This document shows, one piece after another, positions 27,447 through 36,900 of a stretch of 64,000 bases of DNA. The stretch lies in the NCBI RefSeq assembly GCF_000714545.1, contig NZ_AUNB01000011.1:22356-86355 (forward strand), read 5' to 3'. The first letter of the stretch is position 1. Each line of letters starts with the position of its first letter. Under the pieces are notes generated by a model, which worked only from the letters and a program-made list of their open reading frames with translations, was not told where the DNA came from and searched no databases. The translations under genes and the position numbers were made by a program. This DNA comes from Thioclava indica (GTDB taxonomy: Bacteria > Pseudomonadota > Alphaproteobacteria > Rhodobacterales > Rhodobacteraceae).

Positions 27447-28922
27447 ATGATCTGGACGTTTATTAAAGTCGCCCTTTTTCTTGTTATCGTGGCTGCGGCG
27501 ACGCTTGGGGCCTCGCATCTCGCGGATATGTCGGGCGGTTTGCGGATTTCGACGCTTGGAATGGAATTCACGCTTGGCCCGTTGCAGGCGCTGATTGCGG
27601 CGATTCTGCTGTTTGTCGCGATCTGGCTTGTGATCCGGATTGTCGGGTTTTTGGTGGCGTTCTTGCGCTTTATCTCGGGCGATGAAACCGCCATTAGCCG
27701 CTATTTTGATCGCAACCGTGAGCGCAAGGGCTACGAGGCGCTGGCTGAGGGCATGATGGCAGCGGCGGCAGGCGAAGGACGGCTCGCGCTGTCCAAAGCG
27801 GCCAAAGCCGAGCGGTATTTGCAACGCCCCGAACTGACCAATCTGCTTACGGCGCAGGCGGCCGAGGAAATGGGCGACACCAAGAAGGCGAGCGAAGTTT
27901 ACAAACGCTTGCTGAGCGATGATCGCACCCGTTTTGTAGGTGTGCGCGGTCTGATGCGCCAAAAGCTGGAAGAGGGCGACACCGATACTGCGCTGGAGCT
28001 GGCCAAAAAGGCTTATACGCTCAAGCCGGGTCATCGTGAGGTGCAGAATACGCTTCTCAAGCTGCAAACCGAAAAAGGGGATTGGAAGGGTGCGCGGGGC
28101 GTGCTGCAATCCAAGCTGCGCCAAGGCGAGCTGCCGCGTGATGTCTTTAAGAGGCGCGATGCCGTGATGGCGCTGCAAGAGGCCAAAGGCGTGATGGCCG
28201 AGGGTGCCAGCGTCGAGGCCCGCGAGGCTGCGATTGCGGCAGCAAAGTCATCACCCGATTTGATTCCCGCAGTTGTGATGGCTGCACGGTCTTACATCGA
28301 AAAGGGCAAGCCGCGCGCTGCCGAGCGTCTTTTGCGAAAGGCTTGGGGGGCGCAACCCCATCCCGATCTGGCGTCGGCCTATGCCGAGATCGCGCCCGAT
28401 GAGGAGCCTGCAAAACGCCTCAAGCGGTTTGATAAATTGTTGGTGACGCGTCCCGAGCATGAAGAAACCCGTCTTCTCAAAGCCGAGTTGAACATCGCCG
28501 CCGAAGATTTCCCCGCCGCCCGTCGCGCGCTGGGCGATCTGCCTGAAACCCATCCGACCGCGCGTGTTCTTGCGATCATGGCGGCGGTCGAGCGGGGCGA
28601 AGGCGCGGATGATGCTGTCGTGCGGGGTTGGTTGACGCGCGCGCTGACGGCTCCGCGTGGACCGCAATGGTGCTGCGACAATTGCCAAAACATCCAGTCC
28701 GAGTGGACTCCGGTGTGTGACAATTGCGGTGGGTTTGACACGTTGAGCTGGCGTGAAACGACGCAGCAGGCAGCGCCTTTGCCGCATGGTGCCGAGATGC
28801 TGCCGCTGATCGTGGGCAAGCCCGAACCTGTGGTGGAGCCGGAAAAAGAGGTCGTTGACGCCGAAGTGGTTGAGCCCAGCGAGACGGTCGATGCCACAGA
28901 GGAAAAACCGGCAGCGATCTGA
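27447..28922 (+). CDS. hemY: HemY-like tetratricopeptide membrane protein with C-terminal zinc ribbon
   Basis: A 491-residue HemY N-domain protein. Two transmembrane helices lie in the first 75 residues (IKVALFLVIVAAATLGA and LIAAILLFVAIWLVIRIVG), joined by a short periplasmic loop. A long helical-repeat (TPR-like) cytoplasmic region follows to about residue 400. Then comes a zinc-ribbon pattern: CCDNCQN near residues 409-415 and CDNCGGF about 11 residues later. Family members sit in heme operons but are not enzymes of the pathway. Start 27447 follows GAGGAG. The zinc ribbon recalls the rubredoxin-like tail of LapB. Confidence 0.85.
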   Translation: MIWTFIKVALFLVIVAAATLGASHLADMSGGLRISTLGMEFTLGPLQALIAAILLFVAIWLVIRIVGFLVAFLRFISGDETAISRYFDRNRERKGYEALAEGMMAAAAGEGRLALSKAAKAERYLQRPELTNLLTAQAAEEMGDTKKASEVYKRLLSDDRTRFVGVRGLMRQKLEEGDTDTALELAKKAYTLKPGHREVQNTLLKLQTEKGDWKGARGVLQSKLRQGELPRDVFKRRDAVMALQEAKGVMAEGASVEAREAAIAAAKSSPDLIPAVVMAARSYIEKGKPRAAERLLRKAWGAQPHPDLASAYAEIAPDEEPAKRLKRFDKLLVTRPEHEETRLLKAELNIAAEDFPAARRALGDLPETHPTARVLAIMAAVERGEGADDAVVRGWLTRALTAPRGPQWCCDNCQNIQSEWTPVCDNCGGFDTLSWRETTQQAAPLPHGAEMLPLIVGKPEPVVEPEKEVVDAEVVEPSETVDATEEKPAAI

Positions 28923-29009
28923 CGCATTTTTGGGCTACACATCCGAGCGCGCCCATGCTAATCGCCCGCTAACGGGGCAAATCGCCTATGGCATTTTGCT
29001 CATAAGGTC

Positions 29010-29085
29010 GCCGCACTAGCTCAGTTGGTAGAGCACATCATTCGTAATGATGGGGTCGGGGGTTCGAATCCCTCGTGCGGCACCA
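29010..29085 (+). tRNA. tRNA-Thr (anticodon CGT)
   Basis: A complete 76-nt cloverleaf. Acceptor arms GCCGCAC and GTGCGGC pair, the anticodon stem CATCA/TGATG holds the loop TTCGTAA with anticodon CGT (reads ACG), the T-loop is GGTTCGAATCC and the 3' CCA is encoded. It stands alone after hemY. Confidence 0.97.
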
Positions 29086-29345
29086 CTTCTTCTTGTTTTT
29101 GCTGATCTACCAAGTGGTTTTTATCCACTGTGGCTGAGCCTCGCCTCGTTTTAAGGCGGACAATACCGCGAATGAGCAGTGCATCCGTTCTTGCGGCTAG
29201 GCGATTGCAAGGCAATCGGCGCGAGAGCGGGCATTCTGACAGAAATAGGGACAGTCGCGGCCGTCGCAGCGCCTCTATGAGGGGTGCGATATCGCTGTGC
29301 CCATCATCGGCTAAGCGGTGGATGAAAGCCTGGCCCAAGAACAAC
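29086..29345. other. Gene-free gap between tRNA-Thr and tRNA-Leu
   Basis: About 260 bp with no frame that looks coding on either strand. Just after tRNA-Thr there is a T-rich run (CTTCTTCTTGTTTTTG) and a small inverted repeat AAGTGG/CCACT that may end the tRNA transcript. The rest shows no repeat or motif I recognise. Confidence 0.6.
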
Positions 29346-29382
29346 AAAAGCCGCCCAACATATTCATGTCGCGCGGCTTTTT
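29346..29382. terminator. Bidirectional intrinsic terminator downstream of tRNA-Leu
   Basis: Arms AAAAGCCGC (29346-29354) and GCGGCTTTT (29373-29381) form a stem flanked by A-runs on one side and T-runs on the other, so it can work on both strands. On the minus strand it lies just after the 3' end of tRNA-Leu, followed by TTTTGTTGTTC. Confidence 0.75.
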
Positions 29383-29391
29383 GATGGTCTT

Positions 29392-29476
29392 TGGTGCCCA
29401 GGAGAGGACTCGAACCTCCACGCCTTGCGGCACACGGACCTGAACCGTGCGCGTCTACCAATTCCGCCACCTGGGC
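29392..29476 (-). tRNA. tRNA-Leu (anticodon CAG)
   Basis: An 85-nt class II tRNA on the minus strand. The acceptor begins GCCCAGG and closes CCTGGGC, the anticodon stem CACGG/CCGTG holds the loop TTCAGGT with anticodon CAG (reads CUG), the long variable arm is TGCCGCAAGGCG, the T-loop is GGTTCGAGTCC and CCA is encoded. Confidence 0.97.
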
Positions 29477-29630
29477 AGGTGTCGTGAAGCGCGATTTACA
29501 GAGCGGCGCAGGTGCTGTCAACGGGGCGCAGCACGAATTATTGTGAGACCGGCATGTTCGTCGCCTTTAGTCTTGTTCCTGTGGGGGCGAGGCGGTAATC
29601 AGTAAGTCAATTCTTTGCAAGGAAAGGCCT

Positions 29631-30626
29631 ATGCGCATGTCCAAGCTGGTCACGATCTACGGCGGTTCGGGGTTTGTCGGGCGGTATATTGCGCGCAGGC
29701 TCGCAAAAGAGGGCTGGCGCATCCGGGTTGCCGTTCGCCGTCCGAATGAGGCGCTTTTCGTCAAGCCTTACGGTGCCGTGGGGCAGGTTGAACCCATTTT
29801 GTGCAACATTCGCGACGAAGACAGCGTGCGCGCCGCGATGATCGGGGCCGACGCGGTCGTCAATTGCGTCGGCATCCTCGTGAACGAAGGCAAGAACAAG
29901 TTTGATTCGGTTCAGACGGCGGGCGCTGCGAACGTGGCTCGCATCGCGTCTGAGCAGGGCATTGCAAGACTGGTGCAGATTTCCGCAATCGGCGCGGATA
30001 GCGACAGCCCAAGTGCCTATGCCCGCAGCAAGGCTGCTGGCGAAGCTGCTGTGCTAGAGGCTTATCCGAATGCCGTGATTCTGCGCCCGTCGATTATCTT
30101 TGGCAGTGAAGACGGGTTCTTCAACAAATTCGCCGCGATGGCGCGGTTCACACCAGCCGTGCCGATCACTGGCGGCGACACGAAATTCCAGCCGGTTTAT
30201 GTCGATGACGTCGCCAAGGTTGCGGCGATGGCGGCAAGCGGCGACGTCGCGCCCGGAATCTATGAGCTGGGTGGCCCCGATGTCGAAACCTTCCACGATC
30301 TGGTCAAGAAAATGCTTGGCGTAATCAATCGCCGCCGCTTTGTGGCCTCGCTGCCGTTCTGGCTCGCGGGCCTTATGGGAGGCGTGTTCGATCTGGTGCA
30401 GACGGTAACGGGCGGGTTGATCGTCAACCGTATCCTGACGCGCGATCAGGTGAAAAACCTGCGCGCTGATAATGTCGTGGCCGAGGGTGCCAAAGGATTC
30501 GCCGATCTGGGCATTACGCCAACCGCGATGGGTGCGATCCTACCCGACTACCTGTGGCGCTTTCGCCCCGACGGACAGTATGACGCGATCAAAGCCTCGG
30601 CGAAAAATCTGCATAAGTCTTTGTGA
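29631..30626 (+). CDS. Complex I NDUFA9-like NAD(P)-binding protein
   Basis: A 331-residue atypical short-chain dehydrogenase of the NDUFA9 type. The nucleotide-binding motif YGGSGFVGRYIARRL lies near the N-terminus, VVNCVGIL and VQISAIGADSDSPSAYARSKAAGE follow, and the C-terminal half contains YELGGPDVETFHDLVKKM. In alphaproteobacteria and mitochondria this protein is an accessory subunit of NADH dehydrogenase, but it also occurs away from nuo genes, as here. uppP follows after 46 bp. Start 29631 has AAGGAAAGG just upstream; ATG 29637 is an equally possible start. Confidence 0.85.
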   Translation: MRMSKLVTIYGGSGFVGRYIARRLAKEGWRIRVAVRRPNEALFVKPYGAVGQVEPILCNIRDEDSVRAAMIGADAVVNCVGILVNEGKNKFDSVQTAGAANVARIASEQGIARLVQISAIGADSDSPSAYARSKAAGEAAVLEAYPNAVILRPSIIFGSEDGFFNKFAAMARFTPAVPITGGDTKFQPVYVDDVAKVAAMAASGDVAPGIYELGGPDVETFHDLVKKMLGVINRRRFVASLPFWLAGLMGGVFDLVQTVTGGLIVNRILTRDQVKNLRADNVVAEGAKGFADLGITPTAMGAILPDYLWRFRPDGQYDAIKASAKNLHKSL

Positions 30627-30672
30627 TTAGGCGCCGTTTGCGCACCCGACCCCTTAGCAAAGGCTACTCAGA

Positions 30673-31473
30673 TTGACTTATTTCAACGACGTCCTGCTTG
30701 GCGTGATCGAAGGCATCACCGAATTCCTTCCGATTTCCAGCACCGGGCATTTGTTGCTGGCCGAGCATTGGCTCGGGGCGCGCTCGGACACCTATAATAT
30801 CGTTATCCAGGCCGGCGCGATCTTGGCGGTGACGCTGATCTATTGGCGCCGTATCGTTGAATTGCTGACCAACTGGCGCGACCCGGACAACCGCGACTAT
30901 CTGGCGAAGCTGACGGTGGCCTTTCTGATCACCGCCGTGCTGGGGTTGATCGTGAAGAAGCTGGGGTTCGAACTGCCGACGACGATCCAGCCGATTGCCT
31001 GGGCGTTGGTAATTGGCGGCTTCTGGATGATCGCCGCCGAGCGGTTTGCCGAAAATCAGCCGGATCGCAGCGTTATTCTGTGGCGCGTCGCAATTGCTGT
31101 CGGCTTGGCGCAGATCGTCGCGGGGGTTTTCCCCGGCACCTCGCGCTCTGCCGCGACGATTTTTGCCGCGATGCTACTGGGCACCTCGAACCGAGGCGCG
31201 GCGACGGAATTTGCGTTTCTCGTCGGTATTCCGACGATGTATGCGGCGAGTGGTTATGAGTTGCTTAAGCAAGCCACAAGCGGCGGCGGCGCACATGCAG
31301 AAAACTGGACGTCGATGGGCATTGCCTTTGCCGTTTCCACAGTGACAGCCTTTATCGCCGTAAAGTGGCTGCTGGGGTTCATCCAGACGCATCGCTTTAC
31401 GGCCTTCGCGATCTACCGCATCCTTTTCGGCGGGCTTCTGCTGGGACTGTCTGCGATGGGCCTTTTAGGCTGA
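30673..31473 (+). CDS. uppP: Undecaprenyl-diphosphate phosphatase UppP
   Basis: UppP (BacA) recycles undecaprenyl diphosphate to the monophosphate lipid carrier needed for peptidoglycan and other surface polymers; overproduction gives bacitracin resistance. The 266-residue membrane protein has the two catalytic signatures, EGITEFLPISSTGHLLL near the N-terminus and GVFPGTSRSAATIFA near residues 154-168, and about eight hydrophobic helices. The start is a TTG at 30673, supported by AAAGG 9 nt upstream; no ATG gives a full first helix. Confidence 0.94.
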   Translation: MTYFNDVLLGVIEGITEFLPISSTGHLLLAEHWLGARSDTYNIVIQAGAILAVTLIYWRRIVELLTNWRDPDNRDYLAKLTVAFLITAVLGLIVKKLGFELPTTIQPIAWALVIGGFWMIAAERFAENQPDRSVILWRVAIAVGLAQIVAGVFPGTSRSAATIFAAMLLGTSNRGAATEFAFLVGIPTMYAASGYELLKQATSGGGAHAENWTSMGIAFAVSTVTAFIAVKWLLGFIQTHRFTAFAIYRILFGGLLLGLSAMGLLG

Positions 31474-31531
31474 GGTGAGCGAATCAGCTTTATAGAGGAG
31501 GTCATGCGTTGATTTCCTCGCCTAATTCTAA

Positions 31532-31556
31532 TTTAGGTAATCTTTGCTGACCTAAA
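31532..31556. promoter_or_regulatory. Inverted repeat upstream of gltD, possible operator
   Basis: TTTAGGT and ACCTAAA form a 7-bp dyad with an 11-bp spacer in the unusually AT-rich 215-bp gap before gltD. Size and spacing resemble a LysR-type regulator box, and it ends 23 bp before a candidate -35 element. The regulator is unknown; no NtrC-type site is seen. Confidence 0.4.
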
Positions 31557-31579
31557 ATTTACGAAATTTGCAGCAAGAG

Positions 31580-31609
31580 TTGCGTGGAACTCGAATTATT
31601 TCGTATTTA
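31580..31609 (+). promoter_or_regulatory. Candidate sigma-70 promoter of gltD
   Basis: TTGCGT and TATTTA are separated by 18 bp, about 80 bp before the gltD start codon. The match is partial and untested, but it is the best housekeeping promoter in the gap and lies just downstream of the palindrome at 31532-31556. Confidence 0.4.
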
Positions 31610-31688
31610 AGTCAGCATTGCTTACTTTTATTGCTCTGCGAACCAGTGTAGCAAGTCTTACCCACAGTATTCTTAGGGAGACGCCGAC

Positions 31689-33122
31689 ATGGCCAAGCAG
31701 CCGATGCTCAAGTTCGTGAAAACGGCGAAAGAGATGCCTCAAAAACGCGACGCGGACGTGCGCTCGCATGATTTTGACGAAATCTATCGCGAATTCGCGG
31801 CGGAAAAGGCAGCCGAGCAAGCAAGTCGGTGCAGCCAATGTGGCGTGCCCTATTGCCAATCGCATTGTCCCTTGCACAACAACATCCCCGACTGGTTGCG
31901 CCTGACCGCTGAGGGCCGGTTGCAAGAGGCTTACGAACTGAGCCAAGCCACCAACACCTTCCCGGAAATCTGCGGCCGTATCTGCCCGCAAGATCGCCTG
32001 TGTGAGGGCAATTGCGTGATTGAGCAGTCAGGCCATGGCACCGTCACCATCGGCGCGGTTGAAAAATACATCACCGACACCGCCTTCGATATGGGCTGGG
32101 TCAAGCCGATCAAACCGCTGAACGATCGTGCGGAATCGGTGGCGATCATCGGCGCTGGTCCCGGCGGGCTGTCGGCGGCGGATGTGCTGCGCCGCGCTGG
32201 CGTGCAGGTCACGGTTTATGACCGCTATGACCGCGCGGGCGGCCTGCTGACCTATGGCATTCCCGGCTTCAAGCTGGAAAAAGATATCGTCATGCAGCGC
32301 GTGCAGCAGCTTGAAGACGGTGGCGTCGAGTTTGTGATGAACTGCAATGTCGGCACCGATATCTCGTTTGATGCGATCCGGGGCAAGCATGATGCGATTC
32401 TGGTTGCGGCGGGCGTTTATAAAACGCGCGAGTTGACGGATCCGGGCGCGGATGCTGATGGAATCGTGCGTGCGATTGATTTCCTGACGGTGTCGAACAA
32501 GAAAAGCTTTGGCGATGATGTTCCCGAGTTTGAAGACGGCACGCTGAACGCCGAAGGCAAGCGCGTGGTTGTCATTGGTGGTGGCGATACCGCGATGGAC
32601 TGCGTGCGCACGGCGATCCGTCAGGGCGCCACTTCGGTGAAATGTCTCTATCGTCGCGACCGTGCCAACATGCCCGGCAGCCAGCGCGAAGTGCAAAACG
32701 CCGAGGAAGAAGGCGTCGAGTTCGTCTGGCTTGCGGCACCCGCAGGCTTCTCTGGCAATCCGGTGGCTTCGGTCTCGGTACAGCAGATGCGTTTGGGCGC
32801 GCCCGATGCGTCCGGTCGTCAAAGCCCCGAAAAGATCGAAGGCGGCATCTATGATGAGCCGGCCGATCTGGTGATCAAGGCGCTTGGTTTTGAACCCGAG
32901 AACCTGCCCGAGCAATGGGATGCGGCCGAGCTGGAAACGACCCGCTGGGGCACCGTCAAGGCCGAGTTTGGCACCCATGCGACGTCAATCCCTGGCGTCT
33001 ACGCAGTGGGCGATATCGTGCGCGGGGCAAGCCTTGTGGTTTGGGCGATCCGCGACGGGCGTGAGGCAGGGACCGAAATCCTGCGCTATCTCGAGAATGT
33101 AGCGGCTGTCGCGGCAGAATGA
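31689..33122 (+). CDS. gltD: Glutamate synthase (NADPH) small subunit
   Basis: GltD feeds electrons from NADPH to GltB for glutamate formation from 2-oxoglutarate and glutamine. The 477-residue flavoprotein has an N-terminal cysteine-rich ferredoxin-like region (CSQCGVPYCQSHCPLHNNIPDW is its core, cysteines near residues 47-59; CGRICPQDRLCEGNC follows), then the FAD motif IIGAGPGGLSAADVL and the NADPH motif VVIGGGDTAMDC. GGGAG precedes the ATG. It lies upstream of gltB with one secreted protein gene between, instead of the enteric gltB-gltD order. Confidence 0.96.
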   Translation: MAKQPMLKFVKTAKEMPQKRDADVRSHDFDEIYREFAAEKAAEQASRCSQCGVPYCQSHCPLHNNIPDWLRLTAEGRLQEAYELSQATNTFPEICGRICPQDRLCEGNCVIEQSGHGTVTIGAVEKYITDTAFDMGWVKPIKPLNDRAESVAIIGAGPGGLSAADVLRRAGVQVTVYDRYDRAGGLLTYGIPGFKLEKDIVMQRVQQLEDGGVEFVMNCNVGTDISFDAIRGKHDAILVAAGVYKTRELTDPGADADGIVRAIDFLTVSNKKSFGDDVPEFEDGTLNAEGKRVVVIGGGDTAMDCVRTAIRQGATSVKCLYRRDRANMPGSQREVQNAEEEGVEFVWLAAPAGFSGNPVASVSVQQMRLGAPDASGRQSPEKIEGGIYDEPADLVIKALGFEPENLPEQWDAAELETTRWGTVKAEFGTHATSIPGVYAVGDIVRGASLVVWAIRDGREAGTEILRYLENVAAVAAE

Positions 33123-33161
33123 TCGCACCGCGACGACGTTTCCAAAAGGGCTGAGATAATA

Positions 33162-33872
33162 ATGAACAAGGGCGCAATTTTTTGGGCAATCTGTGGGGGG
33201 CTACTGGCCGCCCTGCCTGCGCATGCGGCCAATTTCATCCCGCCCCAAGGCTGCGAAGTTTACATGACCGCACAGCTTCACAACTGTCAGGTTGCTAATT
33301 TCTACACCTGTGCGGCGGATGATGCGGGCGAACAATGGGTGTCATATGCCGATGGCGAGGGCACTTATTTCCTCAGCCACATCGATAGCGAAACCCGCTG
33401 GATCGAGGCCTATTCGCTGGACACCGGCGAGATTGATCTGCTTGATCAGGCCGCGTCCAAAGATAACGCGTCGTTTAGCGATTTGTTGGCCTCGGGGCGC
33501 GATGATTATGACTTCATCACGCGTAATAACTTCGCCCAAACCCAGCGCTATGTGGGGGTTGATACGCTGACGGGCGAAAACGTTACGATTGATGGCGTGC
33601 CGCTGGAAAAAAGCAGCTTTAATCTCAGCGCATATGATGTGCAGGGGCAAAAGCTGTCTACGCGCAAAGGCGTGCAATACATCAGCCGGAAGTACCGGAT
33701 TTTTCTGAGCGGGCCGGAAAGTTACGAAAACGCCTCGGGTGAAAAGCAGTCTTTCGACGACACTCCTGCGCGGTTTGATTTTCCCGGCGATCCGGGTTTT
33801 TCCACCGAAACGCCTGAATATGACTGCGATATGATGATGACGGGGATTTCCCCTGAGGGCGGGCTCGGATGA
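33162..33872 (+). CDS. Exported protein of unknown function between gltD and gltB
   Basis: A 236-residue protein I cannot assign to a named family. A Sec signal peptide is clear: MNKG followed by a hydrophobic core IFWAICGGLLAALP and the cleavage context AHAANF near residues 24-26. The mature part is acidic and has four or more cysteines, among them CEVYMTAQLHNCQVANFYTC near its start and DCDMM near the end, so disulfides are plausible in the periplasm. It lies 39 bp after gltD and 90 bp before gltB in the same direction. A link to glutamate synthesis is unproven. Confidence 0.8.
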   Translation: MNKGAIFWAICGGLLAALPAHAANFIPPQGCEVYMTAQLHNCQVANFYTCAADDAGEQWVSYADGEGTYFLSHIDSETRWIEAYSLDTGEIDLLDQAASKDNASFSDLLASGRDDYDFITRNNFAQTQRYVGVDTLTGENVTIDGVPLEKSSFNLSAYDVQGQKLSTRKGVQYISRKYRIFLSGPESYENASGEKQSFDDTPARFDFPGDPGFSTETPEYDCDMMMTGISPEGGLG

Positions 33873-33962
33873 GCGCCGCCCAAACCTTGCCGAGCGCCGC
33901 CAAACGTTGGTGCGCCGATCTAGACGCCACAGGTTTAACGCTTTCTCCGAAGGAGGCCGGAC

Positions 33963-36900
33963 ATGACGAAATATGATGAATCCTGGGTTGCAGCCCAAGA
34001 AGCCAAACGCCAGTGGATGCATGAGAATTCACTGTGGAAAGAAGACGACGAAAAGGCCTCTTGTGGTGTTGGTCTTGTGGTCGCCATCGACGGTAAGCCC
34101 TCGCGCAAGGTTGTCGAAAACGGCATCGACGCGCTGAAAGCAATCTGGCATCGCGGTGCTGTGGATGCCGATGGCAAGACTGGTGACGGCGCAGGCATCC
34201 ATGTGCAAATCCCCGCCCCGTTCTTTTACGACCAGATCCGGCGCACCGGGCATGAACCCGATATGGAAAAGATGGTCGCTGTCGGGCAGGTCTTTTTGCC
34301 GCGTACCGATTTTGGCGCGCAGGAGCGCTGCCGCACGATCGTGGAATCCGAAGTGCTGCGGATGGGGCATTACATTTACGGCTGGCGCCACGTTCCGGTG
34401 AATACGGCTGTGCTGGGGGAAAAGGCGAACTCGACGCGTCCCGAGATTGAGCAGATCCTGATCCGCAACGACAAGGATATCGACCAGGAACAGTTCGAGC
34501 GCGAGCTGTACATCATTCGTCGTCGCATCGAGAAGGCCGCGGTCGCTGCCCAGATCGCGGGCCTTTACATCTGCTCGCTGAGCTGCCGCTCGATCATTTA
34601 CAAAGGCATGATGCTGGCCGAGCAGGTCGCCGAATTCTATCCCGACCTGAAAGACGAACGGTTTGAATCGGCCTTCGCGATCTATCACCAGCGCTATTCC
34701 ACCAACACCTTCCCGCAATGGTGGCTGGCCCAGCCCTTCCGGATGCTCGCCCATAACGGCGAGATCAACACGATCAAGGGCAACATCAACTGGATGAAAA
34801 GCCATGAGATCCGCATGGCCTCGACCGCCTTTGGCGAGAGCGCCGAGGATATCAAGCCGATCATCCCCGCCGGCGCGTCGGATTCCGGTGCGCTGGATGC
34901 GGTGTTTGAACTGATGGTGCGTTCGGGCCGCACCGCGCCGATGGTGAAAACCATGCTGGTGCCCGAGCCGTGGTCAAATGACGAAACCATGCCGCAAGCG
35001 TTGCAAGATATGTATGCCTATTCCAACGCCGTGATCGAGCCTTGGGATGGTCCCGCCGCCCTCGCGATGACGGATGGCCGCTGGGTTTGCGGCGGTCTGG
35101 ATCGCAACGGCTTGCGCCCGCTGCGCTATGTCATCACCGGCGATGGCGTGCTGATTGCAGGCTCTGAGGCCGGAATGGTTCCGATTGACGAGTCGATGGT
35201 CGTTGAAAAGGGCGCGCTTGGTCCGGGCCAGATGATTGCGGTCGATATGGCCAATGGTAAGCTTTATCATGACGCGGAACTGAAAGATAAATTGGCCCAT
35301 GCGCAGCCCTTCTCGGAATGGGTCAGCAAGGTCACCGATCTGAACGAACAGTTGCGCGACGTGCCCGAAGCCCCGAAATTCGAGGGTGCCGAACTGCGCA
35401 AACGCCAGATCGCGGCGGGCTATTCGGTCGAAGAGATCGAACAAATCCTCGCGCCGATGGCCGAAGATGGCAAAGAGGCGATTGCCTCGATGGGCGATGA
35501 CACGCCGCCTGCGGTGCTGTCCAAACAATACCGCCCGCTAAGCCATTTCTTCCGGCAAAACTTTAGCCAAGTTACCAACCCGCCGATTGACAGCTTGCGC
35601 GAAAATCGGGTGATGAGCCTGAAAACGCGTTTCGGTAACCTCAAGAACGTGCTCGATGAGGACAGCTCGCAAACCGAGATCTGGATTCTTGATACGCCGT
35701 TTCTCGCCAATTCCGAATTCGACGCGATGCTGGATCAGTTTGGCGAACAGGTCACCGTGATCGACTGCACTTTCGCGTCGGGCGGCAATCAGGAGACGCT
35801 GCATGACGGGCTGACCCGCATCCGCAATGAGGCCGAGGACGCCGTGCGCTCGGGTGCGCTGCATCTGGTGCTGACCGACGAAGGCCAAGACCCCGACAAA
35901 GTCGCGATGCCGATGATTTTGGCGACCTCTGCCGTTCATAGCTGGCTGACCAAGAAGGGCCTGCGCACATTTTGTTCGATCAACGTGCGCGCCGCCGAAT
36001 GTATTGACCCGCATTATTTCGCAGTGCTGATCGGGTCGGGGGCGACCACGGTTAACGCCTATCTGGCCGAGGATACGATTGCAGACCGGATCGCGCGCGG
36101 CTTGATCGAGGGAAGCCTTGTCGATGCGATGCGTCGCTATCGCGATGCGATCAATTCGGGGCTTCTCAAAATCATGTCGAAGATGGGCATTTCGGTGCTG
36201 TCCTCGTATCGCGGTGGTCTCAACTTTGAGGCGGTGGGTCTGAGCCGTGCGATGGTCGCGGAATATTTCCCCGGCATGCACTCGCGCATTTCCGGCATCG
36301 GTCTGCACGGCATTCAGCACAAGCTGGAACAAGTCCACGCCAAAGGCTGGAAGGGCGGGCAAGACGTGCTGCCAATCGGCGGGTTGTATAAATCGCGCCG
36401 CACGGGGGAGACCCACGCTTGGGGCGCGCAGACGATGCATATGCTGCAAACGGCGTGCAACCGCGCCAGTTATGATCTGTGGAAGCAGTATTCCGCGATG
36501 ATGCGGGCCAATCCGCCGATCCATATTCGCGACATGCTCGACATCAAGTCGCTGGGCAAGCCGGTGCCAATCGAAGAGGTGGAAAGCATCACCTCAATCC
36601 GCAAGCGGTTCGTGACGCCGGGGATGTCGCTGGGGGCGCTCTCGCCCGAGGCGCACAAACTGCTCAACGTCGCGATGAACCGGATCGGTGCGAAATCCGA
36701 TAGCGGTGAGGGTGGCGAAGATCCGGCGCATTTCGTGCCCGAACCCAATGGCGACAACCCGTCGGCCAAGATCAAACAGGTGGCATCGGGGCGTTTCGGC
36801 GTGACCGCCGAATACCTGAACCACTGTGAAGAGCTGGAGATCAAGGTCGCGCAAGGGGCAAAACCGGGAGAGGGTGGCCAGCTTCCGGGCATGAAGGTCA

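Noticed and set aside
29130..29384. A possible small protein between the two tRNA genes
   Set aside because: Arg/Ser-rich composition, no ribosome site, runs into a terminator hairpin.
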